Shown one piece after another: positions 8,140 to 17,415 of a DNA stretch of 64,000 bases. Below the pieces are notes generated by a model. The model ran no database searches and was not told where the DNA came from. It saw only the letters and a program-made list of their open reading frames with translations. The position numbers and the translations under genes are program-made. Source of the stretch: Bacteroidales bacterium (GTDB lineage: Bacteria > Bacteroidota > Bacteroidia > Bacteroidales > WCHB1-69); contig JAGBPS010000002.1 in the NCBI GenBank assembly GCA_017633255.1, positions 1 to 64,000 of the forward strand, read 5' to 3'. Position 1 is the first letter of the stretch. Each line of letters starts with the position of its first letter.

Positions 8140-8847
8140 ATGATGGAGAAGGTTAACGGCGTCTTTGATTTTTCCACAATCTCTTTTGCAAACAGCAATT
8201 GGGTCATTTTGATTATTCTTGTGGAGTTGATATTGCTGACCATCAATGCGGTGGTGTATCGACGAAGCCTGATTTTGTCTATTCAGAGTCTTTATTCCAA
8301 GCGTTCTTTCTCTCAAGTGTCGAAGGAGGGAAAGTTCTTTAGCGACGGCATGTTTATCTTCTCTGTGCCTTTCCTCTTGCTCACTTGGTCTTTGAGTCTG
8401 CTGCAGTTGTGCTCATATTATTTCCCGAATATGTTTGAGGCATTGACCTATATGGAGGCTTTTGGTCTTATTGTTGGAGCCTTGGCAGCATTCTTCTTGC
8501 TGAAAATGTTGATCAATTTTTTCCTCTTCGAATTTTTTGAATGCTCAGAAACAAGATATGATTTCCATGTGCTCAGTTTTTCATTCCTTCTGAATTGTTC
8601 CCTTGCTCTGATGTTAGGACATATAGTGGTTCAAAATACAAATTTTTACTCTTTTTATCATTTTATCTTCTTGATTATCATAGGACTTTACATTTTGAAG
8701 ATGTATAAGGACTTTATTTTAAAATCAAAGCGGGTTAATTTATTCCAATTTTTTATGTACTTTTGCACGCTTGAAATTTTACCCTGTCTAGTGGTTGTGA
8801 AATTGTTGTATATGTTTGGTAATCAGGGAGTTTTAGCATTTAATTAA
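8140..8847 (+). CDS. DUF4271 family integral membrane protein
   Basis: 235 residues with about six hydrophobic segments spread over the whole chain (e.g. WVILIILVELILLTINAVVY, FLLLTWSLSLLQLC, LIVGALAAFFLLKMLI). The length, the helix pattern and the position directly before hemD fit DUF4271, a Bacteroidota-specific inner-membrane family without known activity. hemD follows 18 bp downstream, so the two are probably co-transcribed. A second ATG at 8143 is equally possible as start. Confidence 0.8.
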   Translation: MMEKVNGVFDFSTISFANSNWVILIILVELILLTINAVVYRRSLILSIQSLYSKRSFSQVSKEGKFFSDGMFIFSVPFLLLTWSLSLLQLCSYYFPNMFEALTYMEAFGLIVGALAAFFLLKMLINFFLFEFFECSETRYDFHVLSFSFLLNCSLALMLGHIVVQNTNFYSFYHFIFLIIIGLYILKMYKDFILKSKRVNLFQFFMYFCTLEILPCLVVVKLLYMFGNQGVLAFN

Positions 8848-8865
8848 TTAATTCGTTTTGTGCAG

Positions 8866-9633
8866 ATGAAAGTCAAAAACATCCTAATTTCGCAGAATGC
8901 ACCCGCAGATTTCGAGAAGTCTCCGTATGCTGATTTGAAGAGAAAATATAGCATCAACATAGATTTTTACAAATTTTTCAAGTTGGAAGGCATTACGGGA
9001 ATGGAGTTCCGTCAGACCAAAGTGAATATCCTCAGTCATACGGCGATTGTGTTTTCCAGCCAGGTGACTATCGATTATTTCTTCCATTTGGCCCAGGAAC
9101 TGAGAGTGGATATTCCTGAATCCATGAAATATTTCTGTACTACTGAAAGCATTGCGCATTATCTGCAGAAATATATCCAGTTCAGAAAACGTAAGATTTT
9201 CTTCCCGAAAAGCACCATGGCCAACGGTATTTATGATCTGTTTGCCAAAAACAAGGAGTTGTCTTATCTGATTCCCTGTTCTTCTGACTCACAGGGCAGC
9301 AAATTCGACGAGTATTTCGATCAGAACGAGATCGAATATCATCATGCTGTCGTTTTCAAAACGGTGCCGGCAGAGGTGAAAAATGATGTTGACATCAATA
9401 AGTACGATATGCTGGTCTTATTCAGTCCGGTAGGTGTTCAGTCATTGAAATACAACTTTCCGGATTTCAAACAGGACGAGAATTTCGCGATCGGTGCTCT
9501 CGGACCCGCTGTTATTTCCGCACTGGAACAAGAAGGCTTTACGGTGAACGTGATGGCTCCTACCAAAGAGGCTCCGTCCATCACCACTGCCATGGATTTA
9601 TTCTTGAAGGATCATGCAACCCGGAGAAGATAA
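8866..9633 (+). CDS. hemD: Uroporphyrinogen-III synthase
   Basis: 255 residues from ATG 8866 (a GTG 6 nt upstream is possible). The protein starts MKVKNILISQNAP, has the two-lobed HemD layout and the weakly conserved signature DMLVLFSPVGVQSLKYNFPDF followed by IGALGPAVISALEQEGF, the hallmark of the C-terminal lobe. It closes hydroxymethylbilane to uroporphyrinogen III in tetrapyrrole synthesis. The Bacteroidota version is often annotated only as HemD-like; no other haem genes are present in the window. Its 3' end overlaps rnpA by 20 bp. Confidence 0.85.
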   Translation: MKVKNILISQNAPADFEKSPYADLKRKYSINIDFYKFFKLEGITGMEFRQTKVNILSHTAIVFSSQVTIDYFFHLAQELRVDIPESMKYFCTTESIAHYLQKYIQFRKRKIFFPKSTMANGIYDLFAKNKELSYLIPCSSDSQGSKFDEYFDQNEIEYHHAVVFKTVPAEVKNDVDINKYDMLVLFSPVGVQSLKYNFPDFKQDENFAIGALGPAVISALEQEGFTVNVMAPTKEAPSITTAMDLFLKDHATRRR

Positions 9634-10051
9634 GTCTGTTTCGTTCTCCTTCCCTAAAAAAGAGCGGCTCTGTTCCCGCCTGCAAATGGAACAGCTCCTT
9701 TCGCTCAAACAGTCTTTTTTTTCTTATCCGCTGAAATGCTATTTTCAGCATTTGCCGCTTTCGGACGAGAATCCTGTTTCGAAGATGGCTGTTAGTGTGC
9801 CTAAGAAATTAGAGAAAACCGCTGTGGGTAGAAATAAGATTAAAAGATGGGTGAGAGAAGCATACAGATTAAATAAGCATTTGTTATATAATGAAATAAA
9901 CGAGAGAAGCGTAGTGGTGAACATGCTTTTTGTATGCGTGGGCAAAGAGAAATTATCGTTTGCCCTGATAGAAAAAGCGGTGGTGGAAATTTTGCATGCA
10001 ATCTCATGTAGAGACGCTATGAATAGCACTTCTGCCAAAATGATCAAATGA
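9614..10051 (+). CDS. rnpA: Ribonuclease P protein component
   Basis: 145 residues. The RNR-type motif is visible as [19 protein letters not shown] (about residues 73-91), with the N-terminal [10 protein letters not shown] and the central strand MAVSVPKK. It is the protein cofactor for the RNase P ribozyme in tRNA 5' maturation. It overlaps hemD and is followed by yidD. Odd: the C-terminal tail ([15 protein letters not shown]) includes the half-arm TGTAGAGACG at 10007-10016, the same sequence as the arm of the palindromic element found 50 bp downstream, so the tail may be recruited repeat sequence. Confidence 0.93.
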   Translation: MQPGEDKSVSFSFPKKERLCSRLQMEQLLSLKQSFFSYPLKCYFQHLPLSDENPVSKMAVSVPKKLEKTAVGRNKIKRWVREAYRLNKHLLYNEINERSVVVNMLFVCVGKEKLSFALIEKAVVEILHAISCRDAMNSTSAKMIK

Positions 10052-10066
10052 TTCTTGTGATAAATT

Positions 10067-10093
10067 GTAGAGACGTTTATGAAACGTCTCTAC
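10067..10093. repeat. GTAGAGACG palindromic element
   Basis: Arms 10067-10078 (GTAGAGACGTTT) and 10082-10093 flank ATG. It lies 15 bp after the rnpA stop and 14 bp before yidD. It is a member of the family with fixed outer arms and variable core. Confidence 0.8.
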
Positions 10094-10107
10094 GGACAAA
10101 CGAAAAA

Positions 10108-10362
10108 ATGGTGAAATTCCTGAAGAAAATCTGGTTCTGTTTTTGCAAAGGCTTGGCGGCCATCATGATTGGCTTGATAAAGCTATACCAGATTACGCTG
10201 TCACCGCTGATAGGCAGGCAGTGCCGCTATCTGCCCACCTGCTCCAACTATGGACTGGAAGCCATACGCAAGTACGGTCCTTTCAAAGGCGGCTGGCTCA
10301 CCCTGAAACGCATACTGTCATGTAATCCCTGGGGCGGTAGTGGTTATGATCCAGTACCCTGA
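10108..10362 (+). CDS. yidD: Membrane protein insertion efficiency factor YidD
   Basis: 84 residues from ATG 10108 ([10 protein letters not shown]); the frame is open further upstream but that part is the palindromic element. The family core is clear: an amphipathic N-terminal helix, then [28 protein letters not shown], with the conserved cysteines C-x6-C, and the end [14 protein letters not shown]. It assists membrane-protein insertion with YidC at the inner face of the membrane. It lies downstream of rnpA, the usual order, but yidC is absent. Confidence 0.93.
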   Translation: MVKFLKKIWFCFCKGLAAIMIGLIKLYQITLSPLIGRQCRYLPTCSNYGLEAIRKYGPFKGGWLTLKRILSCNPWGGSGYDPVP

Positions 10363-10363
10363 T

Positions 10364-10560
10364 AGTTGACAATTGACAGTTGACAGTTGACAGTTGATAA
10401 TTGACAGTTGATAGTTGGATTTAATTCAAAATTCAAAGTTCAAAATTCAAAACTAACCCCTATCCACTAATTCCTAATCCCTATTATCAATAGCACATTA
10501 GCACATTGACACATTGTCTCATTAACTAATTTGCTAATTAACAAATTTACTAATTAATCG
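10364..10560. repeat. Four-module AT-rich intergenic repeat
   Basis: In order: GACAGTTGACAGTTGATA iterations (10365-10418), AATTCAAAATTCAAAGTTC (10421-10455), CCCCTATCCACTAATTCC (10457-10485), and CACATTAGCACATTG / TTTGCTAATTA iterations (10495-10555). The last three modules and their order repeat the gap at 3955-4087. No gene is seen; the rpoD promoter follows immediately. Confidence 0.75.
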
Positions 10561-10575
10561 TGTCTTTTTTTTTTG

Positions 10576-10584
10576 TACTTTTGC
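10576..10584 (+). promoter_or_regulatory. rpoD promoter element TACTTTTGC
   Basis: TACTTTTGC follows a run of 12 T and lies 79 bp before the rpoD ATG, leaving a moderately long 5' leader. Confidence 0.65.
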
Positions 10585-10662
10585 AAACTTTTTTGGGAGA
10601 GGGTAGAAAGGGCAAATTTTTTTATGACGAGAAGATAATTCAGTCAATATAAACTACTTGTA

Positions 10663-11526
10663 ATGAGACAATTAAACATCACTAAACAAGTTACCAACAG
10701 AGAGACCGCCTCGTTGGACAAGTATCTGCATGATATCGGAAAAGTTGAACTAATTACCGCCGAAGAGGAAGTTGAGTTGGCTCGAAAGATTAAAAATGGA
10801 GACCAGGCCGCTTTGGAGAAACTGACCAAAGCCAACCTGCGTTTCGTGGTTTCTGTGGCAAAACAGTACCAAAACCAGGGCTTGAACCTGCCTGACTTGA
10901 TTAATGAGGGTAATCTCGGTCTGATCAAGGCTGCCCAGCGTTTCGACGAGACCCGTGGTTTCAAATTCATCTCTTACGCTGTGTGGTGGATTCGCCAGTC
11001 TATCCTGCAGGCATTGGCAGAACAGTCACGTATCGTGCGTCTGCCGCTTAATAAAATCGGCACCATCAACAAAATCAACAAGGCTTACGCTTATCTGGAA
11101 CAGGAATTGGAGCGCGAACCGAGAGCCGACGAAATTGCCAAGATGCTCGATATCACCGAGGCTGAGGTGAGAGACTCTCTCCGCAATTCTTCCCGCCACC
11201 TGTCCATGGATGCCTCCCTGACCCAGGACGAGGACAACAACATGTATGATGTGCTGAAATCCGAGGATTCTCCTACTCCTGACAAGGGCTTGTTGTACGA
11301 ATCCCTGAAAACAGAGGTCAACCGTGTGATTGCCACGCTGCCGCAGCGCGAAGCCGACATTCTGAAACTGTATTTCGGTCTCGACAGCAAGCATCCCATG
11401 ACCCTCGAGGAAATCGGCGAGAAGTTTGACTTGACCCGTGAGCGTGTGCGCCAAATCAAGGAGAAGGCCTTGCGCCGCTTGAAACATACGTCAAAATGTA
11501 AGATTTTGAAATCTTATTTAGGATAA
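10663..11526 (+). CDS. rpoD: Primary sigma factor RpoD (Bacteroidota type)
   Basis: 287 residues, the short form lacking region 1.1 and the non-conserved insert, which is standard in Bacteroidota. Region 1.2 ([22 protein letters not shown]), region 2 ([32 protein letters not shown], then [15 protein letters not shown]), region 3 ([13 protein letters not shown]) and region 4 ([26 protein letters not shown]) are complete. It recognises the TTG / TAnnTTTG promoters seen in this window. asnS begins 30 bp downstream. Confidence 0.97.
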   Translation: MRQLNITKQVTNRETASLDKYLHDIGKVELITAEEEVELARKIKNGDQAALEKLTKANLRFVVSVAKQYQNQGLNLPDLINEGNLGLIKAAQRFDETRGFKFISYAVWWIRQSILQALAEQSRIVRLPLNKIGTINKINKAYAYLEQELEREPRADEIAKMLDITEAEVRDSLRNSSRHLSMDASLTQDEDNNMYDVLKSEDSPTPDKGLLYESLKTEVNRVIATLPQREADILKLYFGLDSKHPMTLEEIGEKFDLTRERVRQIKEKALRRLKHTSKCKILKSYLG

Positions 11527-11556
11527 TTGATTGATAATAAGAAAAATACTATAGCT

Positions 11557-12954
11557 ATGAAGCGAACCAAAGTGATAGATTTGCTCAAACGTCCCGAGGA
11601 AACGGGTTTGGGAAACAAAGTGTGTGTGAAAGGCTGGGTGAGAACCAAGCGTGGTAACAACAGCGTGGCCTTTATCGCCATCAACGACGGCTCTATCGTG
11701 AGCAATATCCAGGTGGTGGCCGATCCGACCCAATTTGACGAAGCGCTGATGAAACAGATTACCACGGGTTCCTGCCTCTGTGTGACAGGTACCTTGGTAG
11801 AGTCTCAGGGCAAGGGCCAGACTGTGGAAATCCAGGCCGATACTATCGAGGTGTACGGTACTGCTGATCCCGAAATGTATCCTTTGCAGAAAAAGGGTCA
11901 CACCATGGAGTTCCTGCGTGGAATTGCCCACCTGCGTCCCCGTACTAATTACTTCGGCTGCGTTTTGCGTCTCCGTCACGCTATGGCGTTCGCTATCCAC
12001 AAATTCTTCAACGACAAGGGTTTCTTCTATTTGCATACCCCGCTCATCACCGCTTCCGATGCGGAAGGTGCCGGAGAGATGTTCAATGTGACCACTTTCG
12101 ACCTGAACAATATTCCTCGTACTGAGGACGGTCAGGTGGATTTCAAGAAGGATTTCTTTGGAAAACATACTAATTTGACGGTTTCCGGTCAGCTGGAAGG
12201 TGAGCTCGGCGCTTTGGCTTTGGGTTCTATTTATACTTTCGGTCCGACTTTCCGTGCTGAGAACAGCAACACTCCTCGCCACCTGGCCGAATTCTGGATG
12301 ATTGAACCCGAAATGGCTTTCTACGACATTACCGACAACATGGATTTGGCCGAAGAGTTCATCAAATATTTGGTCAAATATGCGTTGGATCACAATATGG
12401 ACGACCTGCGCTTCCTCAACGACATGTTCGACAAGGGTCTGATTGAGCGACTGGAATCCGTGCTGAAGGAAGATTTTGTCCGTTTGGACTATACCTCCGC
12501 TATCGACATTCTGCTGAAAGCCAACAAGAAATTCGATTATCCGGTTTCTTGGGGTATTGACTTGCAGTCTGAGCACGAGCGTTATTTGGTGGAAAACCAC
12601 TTCAAACGTCCCGTGATTCTGACCGATTATCCGAAGGACATCAAGGCTTTCTATATGAAGCAGAATGATGATGGCAAGACTGTTCGCGCTATGGATGTGT
12701 TGTTCCCGACTATCGGTGAAATCATCGGTGGCTCAGAACGTGAAGCTGATTATCAGAAACTGTTGAATCGTGTGCACGAGTTAGGCATGACGGAAGAGCA
12801 GTACTGGTGGTATTTTGAAACCCGCAAGTTCGGTTCCGCACCGCACTCAGGTTTCGGTCTGGGCTTTGAGCGTCTGTTGCTCTTCGTCACCGGTATGACC
12901 AATATCCGCGACGTGATTCCCTTCCCGAGAACCCCGCAGAATGCCGAATTCTAA
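11557..12954 (+). CDS. asnS: Asparagine--tRNA ligase
   Basis: 465 residues from ATG 11557 ([15 protein letters not shown]), preferred over the upstream ATG 11527 because it matches the usual family start. It has an N-terminal OB-fold anticodon domain ([26 protein letters not shown]) and a class IIb catalytic core with motif 2 ([20 protein letters not shown]) and motif 3 ([16 protein letters not shown]). The DIRPFP-type end reads [17 protein letters not shown], which distinguishes AsnRS from AspRS. It charges tRNA-Asn in the cytosol. Probably co-transcribed with rpoD. Confidence 0.97.
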   Translation: MKRTKVIDLLKRPEETGLGNKVCVKGWVRTKRGNNSVAFIAINDGSIVSNIQVVADPTQFDEALMKQITTGSCLCVTGTLVESQGKGQTVEIQADTIEVYGTADPEMYPLQKKGHTMEFLRGIAHLRPRTNYFGCVLRLRHAMAFAIHKFFNDKGFFYLHTPLITASDAEGAGEMFNVTTFDLNNIPRTEDGQVDFKKDFFGKHTNLTVSGQLEGELGALALGSIYTFGPTFRAENSNTPRHLAEFWMIEPEMAFYDITDNMDLAEEFIKYLVKYALDHNMDDLRFLNDMFDKGLIERLESVLKEDFVRLDYTSAIDILLKANKKFDYPVSWGIDLQSEHERYLVENHFKRPVILTDYPKDIKAFYMKQNDDGKTVRAMDVLFPTIGEIIGGSEREADYQKLLNRVHELGMTEEQYWWYFETRKFGSAPHSGFGLGFERLLLFVTGMTNIRDVIPFPRTPQNAEF

Positions 12955-12965
12955 TATTTTGCAAT

Positions 12966-12992
12966 GTGGAGACGTGCCATGGTGCGTCTCTA
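12966..12992. repeat. GTAGAGACG-family palindromic element (imperfect)
   Basis: GTGGAGACG (12966-12974) pairs with CGTCTCTAC (12984-12992), with the self-complementary core CCATGG between. It sits 11 bp after the asnS stop. The left arm carries an A-to-G change, giving a G-T wobble in RNA. Confidence 0.7.
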
Positions 12993-13020
12993 CAACAAAA
13001 ACCAAACCCCGTAAATCACT

Positions 13021-13785
13021 ATGATTGGAAAGGGCAAAATATCATCCATCACCCGCTTGCATCAGAAGAAATTCAGAGATGAAAGCGGGTTGTTTTTGGT
13101 GGAGGGCATCAAGTCCGTGGGTGATTTGCTGCGTTCCTCTTTCGAGGTGGAAGAAGTGTTGGCTACCGAGGCTTGGGTAGGGGAGCACGAAAGCGAAGTG
13201 CCTGCCACTGCGGAATTGACCATGGTGACGCCTGCGGAAATGGAGCGCATCAGTGCTTGGAAAAATCCGCAGCCGGTGATGGCGGTGACGAGGATTCCGC
13301 ATCATAATATTGCCGACATACGGCAAGATCAGCCGCTGCTGATGCTGGACGATTTGCGAGACCCTGGCAATATGGGCACGATTATCCGTACTGCCGACTG
13401 GTTTGGTATCCGCCAGTTGGTATGTTCTCAAACCACGGTGGAGTTGTACAATCCCAAAGTGATTCAGGCCACTATGGGTTCTTTTACCAGAGTGAAAGTG
13501 TATTATACAGATTTGGAATCTTTTATTGATAATAATCTGAAAGAAAGAAGGGTGTTGGGCGCTTTTTTGGAGGGAACCCCTGTTCGGCGATTTGATTTCC
13601 AGCCTTCCGATGTGATTGTTATCGGTAATGAAGCAAATGGCATTACCGATGCTGTCGCCCGAAAAATCAATGCCAAAATTTTGATTGACAGTCCTGTGAA
13701 ATCCGCAGATAAAGCGGAGTCGCTCAATGCCTCCATTGCGGCCGCCATTATGATGTATCAATATCAGATTTCGTTGAATTGTTGA
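13021..13785 (+). CDS. TrmH/SpoU family RNA 2'-O-methyltransferase
   Basis: 254 residues. The N-terminal substrate-binding region (KKFRDESGLFLVEGIKSV) is typical of RlmB/TrmH-like enzymes, and the C-terminal SPOUT domain has the three motifs LDDLRDPGNMGTIIRTADW, VIVIGNEANGI and AESLNASIAAAIMMYQ that form the trefoil knot binding S-adenosylmethionine. It methylates a ribose in rRNA or tRNA; which one cannot be told. The last residues (SLNC) and stop codon fall within the GTTGAATTGTTGAATTG repeat, so the C-terminus was probably provided by the repeat. Confidence 0.93.
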   Translation: MIGKGKISSITRLHQKKFRDESGLFLVEGIKSVGDLLRSSFEVEEVLATEAWVGEHESEVPATAELTMVTPAEMERISAWKNPQPVMAVTRIPHHNIADIRQDQPLLMLDDLRDPGNMGTIIRTADWFGIRQLVCSQTTVELYNPKVIQATMGSFTRVKVYYTDLESFIDNNLKERRVLGAFLEGTPVRRFDFQPSDVIVIGNEANGITDAVARKINAKILIDSPVKSADKAESLNASIAAAIMMYQYQISLNC

Positions 13786-13835
13786 ATTGTTGAGTTGTTG
13801 ATATCCCTTCTTCTAGATTCGACGAAGGAGCGAGC
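13770..13835. repeat. GTTGAATT iterations and partial copy of the CCCCTTCT element
   Basis: GTTGAATT repeats overlap the end of the methyltransferase gene. From 13804 a partial copy (CCCTTCTTCTAGATTCGACG) precedes the fuller copy at 13845. Confidence 0.6.
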
Positions 13836-13844
13836 CAAAATTAA

Positions 13845-13964
13845 TTCCCCTTCTATTAGATTCGACGAAGGAGCGAGAGCAGAAGCAAAGCTTGCTTTGA
13901 TTATGCCGAGCGAGGAGGAGAAAGGAGGCGTAGCCTCCAGCGGGTGCCCGAAGGGCGGGGTAGT
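13845..13964. repeat. CCCCTTCT...GCGGGGTAGT element, long copy A
   Basis: About 120 bp, beginning TTCCCCTTCTATTAGATTCG and ending with the hairpin GCCC-GAA-GGGC followed by GGGGTAGT. The middle holds further hairpins (AAGCAAAG/CTTTG, GGAGGCGTAGCCTCC). The same ends and the motif ATGCCGAGCGA are found in copy B (18267-18384), and the ends alone in copy C (17331-17371). It resembles a non-autonomous, MITE-like repeat without an ORF. Confidence 0.75.
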
Positions 13965-14011
13965 GATTAAAGTAATAAAACAATACAACCTCCGTTATAA
14001 ATAATAAATTG

Positions 14012-14704
14012 ATGACGATGAAAGCTGCAAGAATATTAATATATGTATTGGCAATGACGGTGTTGTTCTCCGCCTGCAAGACCTCGAAACGCATGCAGCG
14101 CAAGGGACAGAAAGCGCAAACCGAAAAGGTGGCGAAGCCTTCTGAAAAACCCGAGGAAGCAGTAGTGACTGCAAATCCCAAACCCAAAACACCGGCAAAA
14201 CCCAAGCCTTCGGCATCTTATAATTGGGTAAGTTATCGTGGTCCAGCTGAAATTGTTTTCGACGGGAAGAAGTACCAGTGCAATTATTATTTGGTCAACC
14301 GAACCGACAGTATCCTATATTTGAATCTCAATTTCATGGGCATTGAGATAGCCCGTTTGGTGGCCACCCCCAAGGAGGTGATTTTTGTCAATAAACTGTC
14401 GAGCGAGTATTATCAGGGCGACTACAGCTTTGTGGAGAAATATCTGAAGGCGAAAGCCGATTTTTACACTTTGCAGGCGGTCTTCAATGGTGACGAGGCC
14501 AAACTCAGAGCATATAGCGATTTCAGTTTCAACTACCATTCATACATCAACCCCACTGACCAGCAGCCGTTTTTCGACAGCTTCAGCATCAGCATGAATG
14601 GCGGGCGGCGCAAGCTTGATGCGCAGGTGAAGAACCTGAAATTCAACACCCCCGGCACTACCAGCATCAAGATTCCCGAAGGCTTCAAGGAAATGAAGCT
14701 GTAA
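14012..14704 (+). CDS. DUF4292 family lipoprotein
   Basis: About 230 residues from ATG 14012 (an ATG at 14018 is equally possible). The lipobox is LFSAC. A low-complexity Lys/Pro/Glu linker (about 25-70) is followed by a beta-rich domain with SILYLNLNFMGIEIARLVATPKEVIFVNKLSSEYYQGDY, matching DUF4292, and ending PEGFKEMKL. The fold is thought to be LolA/LolB-like (lipoprotein carrier superfamily); a role in the periplasm or outer membrane is an inference. It stands alone after a repeat-filled gap. Confidence 0.82.
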   Translation: MTMKAARILIYVLAMTVLFSACKTSKRMQRKGQKAQTEKVAKPSEKPEEAVVTANPKPKTPAKPKPSASYNWVSYRGPAEIVFDGKKYQCNYYLVNRTDSILYLNLNFMGIEIARLVATPKEVIFVNKLSSEYYQGDYSFVEKYLKAKADFYTLQAVFNGDEAKLRAYSDFSFNYHSYINPTDQQPFFDSFSISMNGGRRKLDAQVKNLKFNTPGTTSIKIPEGFKEMKL

Positions 14705-14785
14705 TCTAGGGATTAATCATAAAACAAATTACAAGAAAGAGAACCATTAACGGTAAGACCTGCGTTCTCCCACTCTCATTCAGTC

Positions 14786-15307
14786 TCAACAAAAATACAC
14801 ATATATATAGAACAATATCAACACTCCAAAAATGATGAAGCCGGCGATATTCCACTTTCTCTGAGTCCTGACAAATTCCTCAACACTCTCATATTTTTTG
14901 GTTTTCCAGGCTGTTCTATAACCCGTAAAGCCCAGGACGATTTGAAGGGCTAAAGACAATAGTGATAAAATTTCTGCTGCCGTGACGCTTGAAAACACTC
15001 TTAATAACACTTGAACAGTGATATTAATAGGCAGCAAGACAAGGCTCCAATAATTTCCATTAAAAACACCCCATAACCAGCCAAGAAAGAGAGCACCCCA
15101 GCTGAACGATTTAATGTTTGGTGGTACACCCAGATGGGCATTCACACCACTATACACTGTCTCTGGTTCTGGAGTCGGATCAGACATGCTTGTACGGGTC
15201 TGCGCATCCGTCGATCTGAGATCTGGCATTGATTCGTCAGAACAACCCGTCGCTGGTTCAACCACAGGCGGCTGAGTTGTGTTATCAAATATATCTTTAT
15301 TTGTCAT
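14786..15307 (-). CDS. Small multi-pass membrane protein (DUF2628-like)
   Basis: 173 residues from ATG 15307. A hydrophilic, Pro/Thr/Ser-rich N-terminal region (1-65) is followed by three or four hydrophobic helices and the pattern SFSWGALFLGWLWGVFNGNYW ... TGYRTAWKTKKYESVEEFVRTQRKWNIAGFI. The Trp-rich start and the AW-x-nK...F...Q+.W ending resemble DUF2628-type proteins, but this match is from memory and tentative. No function known. The exported protein gene at 15362 is on the same strand 54 bp upstream. Confidence 0.7.
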   Translation of the reverse strand: MTNKDIFDNTTQPPVVEPATGCSDESMPDLRSTDAQTRTSMSDPTPEPETVYSGVNAHLGVPPNIKSFSWGALFLGWLWGVFNGNYWSLVLLPINITVQVLLRVFSSVTAAEILSLLSLALQIVLGFTGYRTAWKTKKYESVEEFVRTQRKWNIAGFIIFGVLILFYIYVYFC

Positions 15308-15361
15308 ATTTATCTTTTTAGTTTTAATCATAAAAACAAGTTACAGGAAACGAAGTGTTGA

Positions 15362-15907
15362 CTATTCTTCAACACCATTTATTTTATCGTTATATGCGAT
15401 CATCAAATGTAGGTCAAGATCCGACGAGTACATAACAGATAAAAGAATATTGCCTTGCTCAAGTGAGAAGGTGCATGAATAATCATTCCCTTCATGTAAT
15501 TTTTTTACTATATCTGCGGGCTTTTTTATCTTTGGGTCTCCAAAATTTTCATTTGTCTCTTTGGGTTCCCCATACCTTTTGATGTACTCATTTTTCAGAG
15601 AGGAGTATGATTTATACACCTTAGACCACTTCTTATATCCAGAAGACAAGACCACAACAAGTCCAACCTTATCTTTATTTTCCCCGATACCCGCTATTAC
15701 TTGACAATTGTTATAACCTTCAAAACTGCCCTTCAACAAAGCCGCATTATCTTCCATTTTCAGTATTTCATACCCTTTATTTTCCAACTGTTTTGTAAAC
15801 TGGTCCAATGTTCCATCAATGGGAATACCTTCGAAAGTAAGATGTTCTTGGGCATTAGCACCAAAAAACACAATCATTACAATCAAAAAACAAAAAATCT
15901 TTTTCAT
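15362..15907 (-). CDS. Hypothetical exported protein (EHLTFEGIPIDG family)
   Basis: 181 residues from ATG 15907 with a signal peptide (1-19, GANAQ). The mature start EHLTFEGIPIDGTLDQFTKQLENKGYE is typical of a widespread Bacteroides hypothetical family in which this segment is repeated or followed by a beta-rich domain. The later part (FSLEQGNILLSVMYSS...LHLMIAYND) is beta-rich. Function unknown; periplasmic or surface location inferred from the signal peptide. Confidence 0.75.
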   Translation of the reverse strand: MKKIFCFLIVMIVFFGANAQEHLTFEGIPIDGTLDQFTKQLENKGYEILKMEDNAALLKGSFEGYNNCQVIAGIGENKDKVGLVVVLSSGYKKWSKVYKSYSSLKNEYIKRYGEPKETNENFGDPKIKKPADIVKKLHEGNDYSCTFSLEQGNILLSVMYSSDLDLHLMIAYNDKINGVEE

Positions 15908-15973
15908 ATTAAAATATCCTTTGATTAAAGTACAAAAAATACATAAAATTACTGAATACACACATAAAAAAAT

Positions 15974-17227
15974 CTACAAATCCAACCCCTCAAACAAATC
16001 AATCGGGTGTTCGGCAACGACTACATCGGTTTCGATGCGCACACCGATGCCTTCCTCGGCAATGTAGATGCCGGGCTCGCAACTCAGCACCATGCCGGGC
16101 TGGAATACCCAGTCGCGCTCGCCCACATCATGTACGTCTAAGCCAATGAAATGGCTGGTATTGTGCATGTAGTATTTTTTGAATAGCGGCTTGTTCGGGT
16201 CTTGCTTCTTCACATCCTCTTCGGTGTAAAGACCGAGCTTGATGAGCTCCTCATCCATTCTTTTGAAGACAAAATCATTGATTTTGTGGATGGTCATGCC
16301 CGGGGTGAACTTGGGAATGGTATCCTTATATATAGATAAGACAGCGTCATAAACAGCTTGCTGGCGGGGTGTGAATTTTCCGTTGACGGGAATGGTGCGG
16401 CTGCAATCGCCGGCATAGTTGGCATACTCTGCCCCGAAATCCATCAGCAGCATGTCACCGTCCTGCATCATCTTATCATTTTTAATATAATGTAAGATGC
16501 AGGTATCGGCTCCTGAGGCGCAGATAGGAGCGAAAGAATGCCCGCTGGCACCGTTACGCATCATCTCATATATCAATTCAGCCTCTACCTCATATTCGTA
16601 CATACCTGGTTTGACGGCGGCTTTGGCACGTTTGAATGCCTTGGCGGTGATGTCGCAGGCTTTCTTCAGGGCTTCCAGTTCCTCAGGCTGCTTCACGGCA
16701 CGCAAAGGGTTGATGATAGGGGCCAGACGACGGTAGTTGTGCAAAGGATAGTCCTTCTTCAACTGCTCGGCCATGCGTACTTCACGGGTGGGGAAGCTGT
16801 TTTTGGAGCGGGAACTTTCCGGCAGGTGCAGATATACATTTTTAGCATAGAAAAGCATGTTGTTAAGCATGCTTTCAAAATCCTCTGCAAAAACCACTGT
16901 CTTAATGCCCGAAATAGCGGTGGCTTGTTCTTTGCTCAGTCGGTGTCCGAACCAGGTGATCATTTCGGGGCTCGGGTTCTTGATGAACAGCACTTCGCGG
17001 CAGTTGGGATCTGGATGCCACGGGGCCAATGCCAGACAGGTCTCTTCCTGGTCGATGCCGCAAAGGTAGAGCAGGGGGGAGTTCTGCCGGAAGGGATGGG
17101 TGGTGTCTCCGCAACGGGGATATTCGTCGTTGGAGGTGAGCAACACGATGGAGTCTTCTTCGATTTCCTGAATCAGACGCTTTCTGTTGCGGATGTAAAA
17201 ATCTTGATGAAGGGGTTGGTATCTCAT
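15974..17227 (-). CDS. pepP: Xaa-Pro aminopeptidase (aminopeptidase P, M24)
   Basis: 417 residues. N-terminal creatinase-like domain (1-170) and a C-terminal pita-bread M24 domain with the five metal ligands visible: LLMDFGAEY (Asp), YAGDCSRTIPV (Asp), HNTSHFIGLDVHD (His), LSCEPGIYI (Glu) and GVRIETDVVV (Glu). It removes N-terminal residues preceding proline using a dinuclear Mn/Zn centre. No signal peptide, so cytosolic. Slightly shorter than the E. coli enzyme. Upstream of the start are AT-rich repeats. Confidence 0.95.
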   Translation of the reverse strand: MRYQPLHQDFYIRNRKRLIQEIEEDSIVLLTSNDEYPRCGDTTHPFRQNSPLLYLCGIDQEETCLALAPWHPDPNCREVLFIKNPSPEMITWFGHRLSKEQATAISGIKTVVFAEDFESMLNNMLFYAKNVYLHLPESSRSKNSFPTREVRMAEQLKKDYPLHNYRRLAPIINPLRAVKQPEELEALKKACDITAKAFKRAKAAVKPGMYEYEVEAELIYEMMRNGASGHSFAPICASGADTCILHYIKNDKMMQDGDMLLMDFGAEYANYAGDCSRTIPVNGKFTPRQQAVYDAVLSIYKDTIPKFTPGMTIHKINDFVFKRMDEELIKLGLYTEEDVKKQDPNKPLFKKYYMHNTSHFIGLDVHDVGERDWVFQPGMVLSCEPGIYIAEEGIGVRIETDVVVAEHPIDLFEGLDL

Positions 17228-17240
17228 ATTTATTTGTGTT

Positions 17241-17410
17241 TAATCTGCTAATGTGTCAATTAAGTTAAGAACTAAGAATTAAGAGTTAAGAATGTTGAAC
17301 TGTTGAACTGTTGAACTGTTGAATTGTTAATTCCCCTTCTTTTAGAAGGGGTGGCCGAAGGCCGGGGTAGTGTATTTGTTCTTAATTCTTAATTCTTAAT
17401 TTTCTGTACC
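17241..17410. repeat. Mixed repeat: TTAAGAATT iterations, GTTGAACT iterations and CCCCTTCT element copy C
   Basis: TTAAGAACTAAGAATTAAGAG flanks both sides in inverted orientation (17265-17292 and 17380-17402). Between them are four GTTGAACT units and, at 17331-17371, the shortest CCCCTTCT element: hairpin CCCCTTCT-TTT-AGAAGGGG followed by hairpin GGCC-GAA-GGCC and GGGGTAGT. No gene. Confidence 0.7.
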
Positions 17411-17415
17411 CTGTT

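Noticed and set aside
11518-12600. 360-residue frame antisense to asnS
   Set aside because: It lies entirely opposite a canonical aminoacyl-tRNA synthetase gene and has composition typical of a shadow frame.
13795-14004. 69-residue frame after the methyltransferase gene
   Set aside because: It is a translation of the CCCCTTCT repeat element and has no start signal or family.
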